NCBI RefSeq assembly: GCF_028473665.1
Contig: NZ_CP098774.1
Location: 1,302,001-1,366,000, forward strand
Direction of reading: 5' to 3'
From: Sphingomonas sp. QA11
GTDB taxonomy: Bacteria > Pseudomonadota > Alphaproteobacteria > Sphingomonadales > Sphingomonadaceae
Length of the DNA stretch: 64,000 bases
The notes beneath the pieces were generated by a model, which saw nothing but the letters and a program-made list of their open reading frames with translations, did not search any database and was not told where the DNA came from. Below are positions 61,392 to 64,000 of this stretch, in pieces. The position numbers were made by a program, and so were the translations under genes. Position 1 is the stretch's first letter. Every line of letters begins with the position of its first letter.

Positions 61392-62647
61392 CAGCGAAGC
61401 TGCGGCATGAAGCCGACCCCCGCTTCATCGATCGTTGCACCGCGTGCGAACCGGTCGAAGCTGAAAGGTGCTGCTAGTGGATGGGGCTCGCCGGTGGCGA
61501 GCAGATGCGCATAGCACCAGCCCGATCCAGGCGTCGCCTTGAACCCGCCATAGCACCAGCCGCCGTTGAGGTAGAGGCCGTCGACCGGCAGGGCCGAGAT
61601 GATCGGCGATCCGTCGAAGCTCATGTCGGTCGTGCCCGACCAGCAGCGCACCATGCGCAGCCGCGACAGGGCAGGGACAAGCGCGATCGCTTCCGCCGCT
61701 GCCTTCTCGATCCGGGCAGGCAGGCCGCGCTGGGCATAGCTGGGGAATTGATCGGGGTCGCCGCCAAGCACGATGCCACCCTTGTCCGACTGGCTGATAT
61801 AGCAATGCAGCGACTGCGACATGATGACCGTATCGATCATCGGCTTGACGGGTTCGGTGACGAAAGCCTGAAGAGTCTGGGCCTCGATCGGGAGCTTGAT
61901 TCCCGCCAGAGCGGCGACGGGCCCGCTATTGCCGGCCACGCAGATGCCGACACGCCCGGCGCCGATCGCGCCGCGGCTGGTCTCGACGCCGGTGATGCGC
62001 CCGCCCGCCATGACGAGGTCGGTCACTTCGCAATTCTGGATCACATCCACCCCGAGCGAGTCGGCGGCGCGGGCATAGCCCCAGGCGACGGCATCGTGGC
62101 GGGCGGTGCCGCCGCGCCGCTGAGTCAAGCCGCCATGGACCGGGAAGCGCGCGTCCGGCGACATGTCGAGCAGCGGCACGATCTTGTGGACCTGGTCGCG
62201 GGTCAGCAGTTCGGCGTCGATTCCAGCGCAGCGCAATGCGTCACCGCGCTCGGCCAGCCGAGTCATGTCCGAATCCGAATGGCCGAGGAACAGCGCGCCG
62301 CGCGGGCTGAACATGACATTGTAGTTCAGCTCGTCGCTCATCCCCTCCCACAGGGTCAGTGCGAAATCGAACAGGTTGTGGAGGGCCGGCTGGCGATAGT
62401 TGGAACGGACGATCGTGGTGTTGCGCCCGGTATTCCCACCGCCGATCCAGCCTTTTTCCAGTACGGCGATCGATTTCATGCCGTGCACCTTGGCCAGGTA
62501 ATAGGCAGTGGATAGTCCGTGCCCACCGCCGCCGATGACGACCACGTCGTAATGCTTCTTCGGCGCCGGGTCGCGCCAGGCGCGGGGCCAGTGGCGCTGC
62601 CCCGTAAAGCCTGCCCGCAGCAATGCGAGCGCCGAATAGCGCGTCAT
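61391..62647 (-). CDS. soxB: Sarcosine oxidase beta subunit
   Basis: A 418-residue flavoprotein that holds FAD and covalent FMN and oxidises sarcosine. The dinucleotide motif VVIGGGGHGLSTAYYLAK follows a family-typical N-terminal RYSALALLRAGFTGQRHWPRAW. WIGGGNTGRNTTIVRSNY and NGGWCYGGFKATPGSGW are SoxB signatures. The start at 62647 overlaps the preceding gene as ATGA. With SoxA, D and G it completes the tetramer. Confidence 0.95.
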   Translation of the reverse strand: MTRYSALALLRAGFTGQRHWPRAWRDPAPKKHYDVVVIGGGGHGLSTAYYLAKVHGMKSIAVLEKGWIGGGNTGRNTTIVRSNYRQPALHNLFDFALTLWEGMSDELNYNVMFSPRGALFLGHSDSDMTRLAERGDALRCAGIDAELLTRDQVHKIVPLLDMSPDARFPVHGGLTQRRGGTARHDAVAWGYARAADSLGVDVIQNCEVTDLVMAGGRITGVETSRGAIGAGRVGICVAGNSGPVAALAGIKLPIEAQTLQAFVTEPVKPMIDTVIMSQSLHCYISQSDKGGIVLGGDPDQFPSYAQRGLPARIEKAAAEAIALVPALSRLRMVRCWSGTTDMSFDGSPIISALPVDGLYLNGGWCYGGFKATPGSGWCYAHLLATGEPHPLAAPFSFDRFARGATIDEAGVGFMPQLR

Positions 62648-63792
62648 GCCGCCCAGCCGCGTTGCTCGCACCAGTCGGGCTCAAGCGTTGCGAAGCGGGC
62701 GAGGCCGAGCTTGGCGATATCCGCGAAGGAGCAGGCGCCATCGATCACCAGATCGCGGATCGCATGGCCGCTGGCCGGCGACAGGCCGAAACCGACGCCG
62801 GACATGGTCGCGACGGTGACGTTGCCGGGATCGGTGAGCCGGTCGAGGATCGGGCGTCCGTCCGGTGTGTTCTCGATCACGCCCGCCCAGGAGCGGATGA
62901 CGTTCAAGCCGGCGGCCCGGGGGAACATCTCGGCGACGCGGCGGGCGAGGTTGCGGACCAGCGGCGAGGTTGGCCGTGCAACCGGACCCGCCGGCTCCAC
63001 CGATATCCATTCATGCGGCCCGCCGCCAAAGGCGAGATTGCCGCGCAGCGTCTGGCGTCCGTAGAGGCCGTTGCCGTCGACGCCGCCGATTGTCATCAAC
63101 GGGGCCGGCTCTGTCACGATCATCTCGGCACGAGCCGAGGCCAGCGGGAAATCCACGCCCAGCGGCGCAAGCAACATACCGGATTGCGGGCCTGCCGCCA
63201 CGACGAGCGCATCGCACGCGATCCGACCGCGCGGAGTCTCTACCGCGACGACCTTTCCTCCCGCGGTCACGATCGACAAGGCGGGGCAATGCTGCAGAAT
63301 CTGCCCGCCCAGATCCTGTAATGCCCAGGCATAGGCCTGTACCGTACGCTGCGGATTGGCATGGCCGCCGAAGCGAAGATGGATACCGCCAAGACAGGTC
63401 TCGTCGGTCAGCGGCACCATCTCCTGCGCCTGCTTCGAGTCGAGATCGTCGACGCGATAGCCCATCGCGGAGCACATCCGCCCGACGGCGCGATAGTGAT
63501 CGAGCAGATCAGGATCGCGCTGGATGATGATCCGCTCACGGCGATATTCGGTGGGATAGCCGAGCAGTTCGTCCATCATCGGCCACATGCGCTGTTCTTC
63601 GGCGAAGAGCGGGCTCTGATAATGCGAGGCGCCGCCGCCGTTTCGGCCCGATGCTTCCCAGCCGACAATGCCCTTGTCGAGAACGACGACGTCGAGGCCG
63701 GATCGCGCCAGCCACCAGGCGGCGCTCAGCCCCGTCACACCGGCGCCGATGACGATGACGGATGCGCCCTTCGGTGCTGCCGGCTCAGACAT
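62644..63792 (-). CDS. FAD-dependent oxidoreductase (DAO family), SoxB-like
   Basis: A 382-residue flavoenzyme. The FAD motif VIVIGAGVTGLSAAWWLA begins near residue 12, followed by GWEASGRNGGGASH and the C-terminal RSWAGVIENTPDGRPIL, a D-amino-acid-oxidase-family layout. It probably oxidises an amine or N-methyl amino acid. It lies immediately upstream of soxB with a 4-nt overlap and overlaps the gene before it by 8 nt, so it may act on a precursor that gives sarcosine. The ATG at 63792 was chosen by that overlap. The exact substrate is unknown. Confidence 0.87.
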   Translation of the reverse strand: MSEPAAPKGASVIVIGAGVTGLSAAWWLARSGLDVVVLDKGIVGWEASGRNGGGASHYQSPLFAEEQRMWPMMDELLGYPTEYRRERIIIQRDPDLLDHYRAVGRMCSAMGYRVDDLDSKQAQEMVPLTDETCLGGIHLRFGGHANPQRTVQAYAWALQDLGGQILQHCPALSIVTAGGKVVAVETPRGRIACDALVVAAGPQSGMLLAPLGVDFPLASARAEMIVTEPAPLMTIGGVDGNGLYGRQTLRGNLAFGGGPHEWISVEPAGPVARPTSPLVRNLARRVAEMFPRAAGLNVIRSWAGVIENTPDGRPILDRLTDPGNVTVATMSGVGFGLSPASGHAIRDLVIDGACSFADIAKLGLARFATLEPDWCEQRGWAA

Positions 63793-64000
63793 GCATGTTG
63801 CCGCCAAGACCCGCGACATGGTCGGCCTCGTCCGGTGTGCCGATCACGGCATAGGGAGTCCATTGAGTCGGAATGCCGAACCACACGTCCCAGCCCCTGG
63901 TCATCTCCGGGCCTTCCTGCCAGTCGGCGAGAATGCCGAGCGGCACCGGGCGAACCGGCGCGCGGAAGCTGGCGACCGGCACCGAGGCGAGCGGCACGCC
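63785..64000 (-). CDS. C-terminal end of an unidentified protein (5' end outside window)
   Basis: The frame is open to the window edge; 71 C-terminal residues are seen, including ADWQEGPEMTRGWDVWFG and TQWTPYAVIGTPDEADH. The stop overlaps the DAO-family gene start by 8 nt, so it belongs to the same operon as the sarcosine oxidase genes. I do not recognise the family from this fragment. Confidence 0.6.
   Translation of the reverse strand, partial: GVPLASVPVASFRAPVRPVPLGILADWQEGPEMTRGWDVWFGIPTQWTPYAVIGTPDEADHVAGLGGNMHV

Noticed and set aside
1..64000. CRISPR array, tRNA or rRNA gene, insertion sequence or prophage
   Set aside because: I looked for regular short repeats, cloverleaf-like segments with a CCA-type end, transposases and phage genes by eye and found none. 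A covariance-model scan could still reveal a small RNA.

Overview
The window looks like chromosomal DNA of a sphingomonad (Alphaproteobacteria, Sphingomonas-like). The evidence is high GC, tight operons with 1-4 nt overlaps, three large TonB-dependent receptors plus the end of a fourth, many exported hydrolases, a RegB/RegA redox pair beside a cyoABCD quinol oxidase, and a GC-rich palindromic repeat of alphaproteobacterial type. No tRNA, rRNA, CRISPR array, transposase or phage gene was found. Coding density is high, and the only gap above 300 bases is the divergent promoter region 5313-5628.

Layout. 1-2039: end of a siderophore-type receptor, a small exported protein and a cupin. 2199-12208: a peptide-use locus with a receptor, an exported S9 peptidase, an exported M14 carboxypeptidase, a HutC-like GntR repressor and HutD. 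Four TGTATA-T/G-ACA operator-like sites lie in its promoter regions. 12253-20983: a NAD-dependent formate dehydrogenase operon, fdsG-fdsB-fdsA-fdsD-fdhD-mobA-moeA, behind a LysR regulator and a 13-bp-arm palindrome. fdsB carries an in-frame palindromic repeat insertion. 21039-23204: a membrane-anchored patatin. 23417-34353: a probable ester/glycoside-use locus (TetR, acyl-CoA ligase, carboxylesterase, receptor, MFS permease, DUF3089 hydrolase, GH1 glycosidase) with one 14-nt motif repeated in its two promoter regions.

34399-41122: cyoABCD-surf1-regB-regA, a quinol oxidase co-transcribed with its likely redox sensor. 41281-47266: MFS transporter, DipZ-type thiol protein, a GGCT-like/M24 peptidase fusion, YbaK, HU and a lipoprotein. 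47336-54372: CocE/NonD hydrolase, TPR-sulfotransferase, a third complete receptor and a terminator. 54573-64000: a second DUF3089 hydrolase, PurU, an MFS transporter, heterotetrameric sarcosine oxidase (soxBDAG), a further DAO-family flavoenzyme and a gene cut by the window edge.

How the parts may join: sarcosine oxidase delivers methylene-tetrahydrofolate, PurU releases formate from 10-formyl-tetrahydrofolate, and the Fds enzyme oxidises formate to CO2 with NAD+. The electrons can reach the cyo oxidase through the quinone pool. This link is inferred from known enzymology; the step between methylene- and formyl-tetrahydrofolate is not encoded here.
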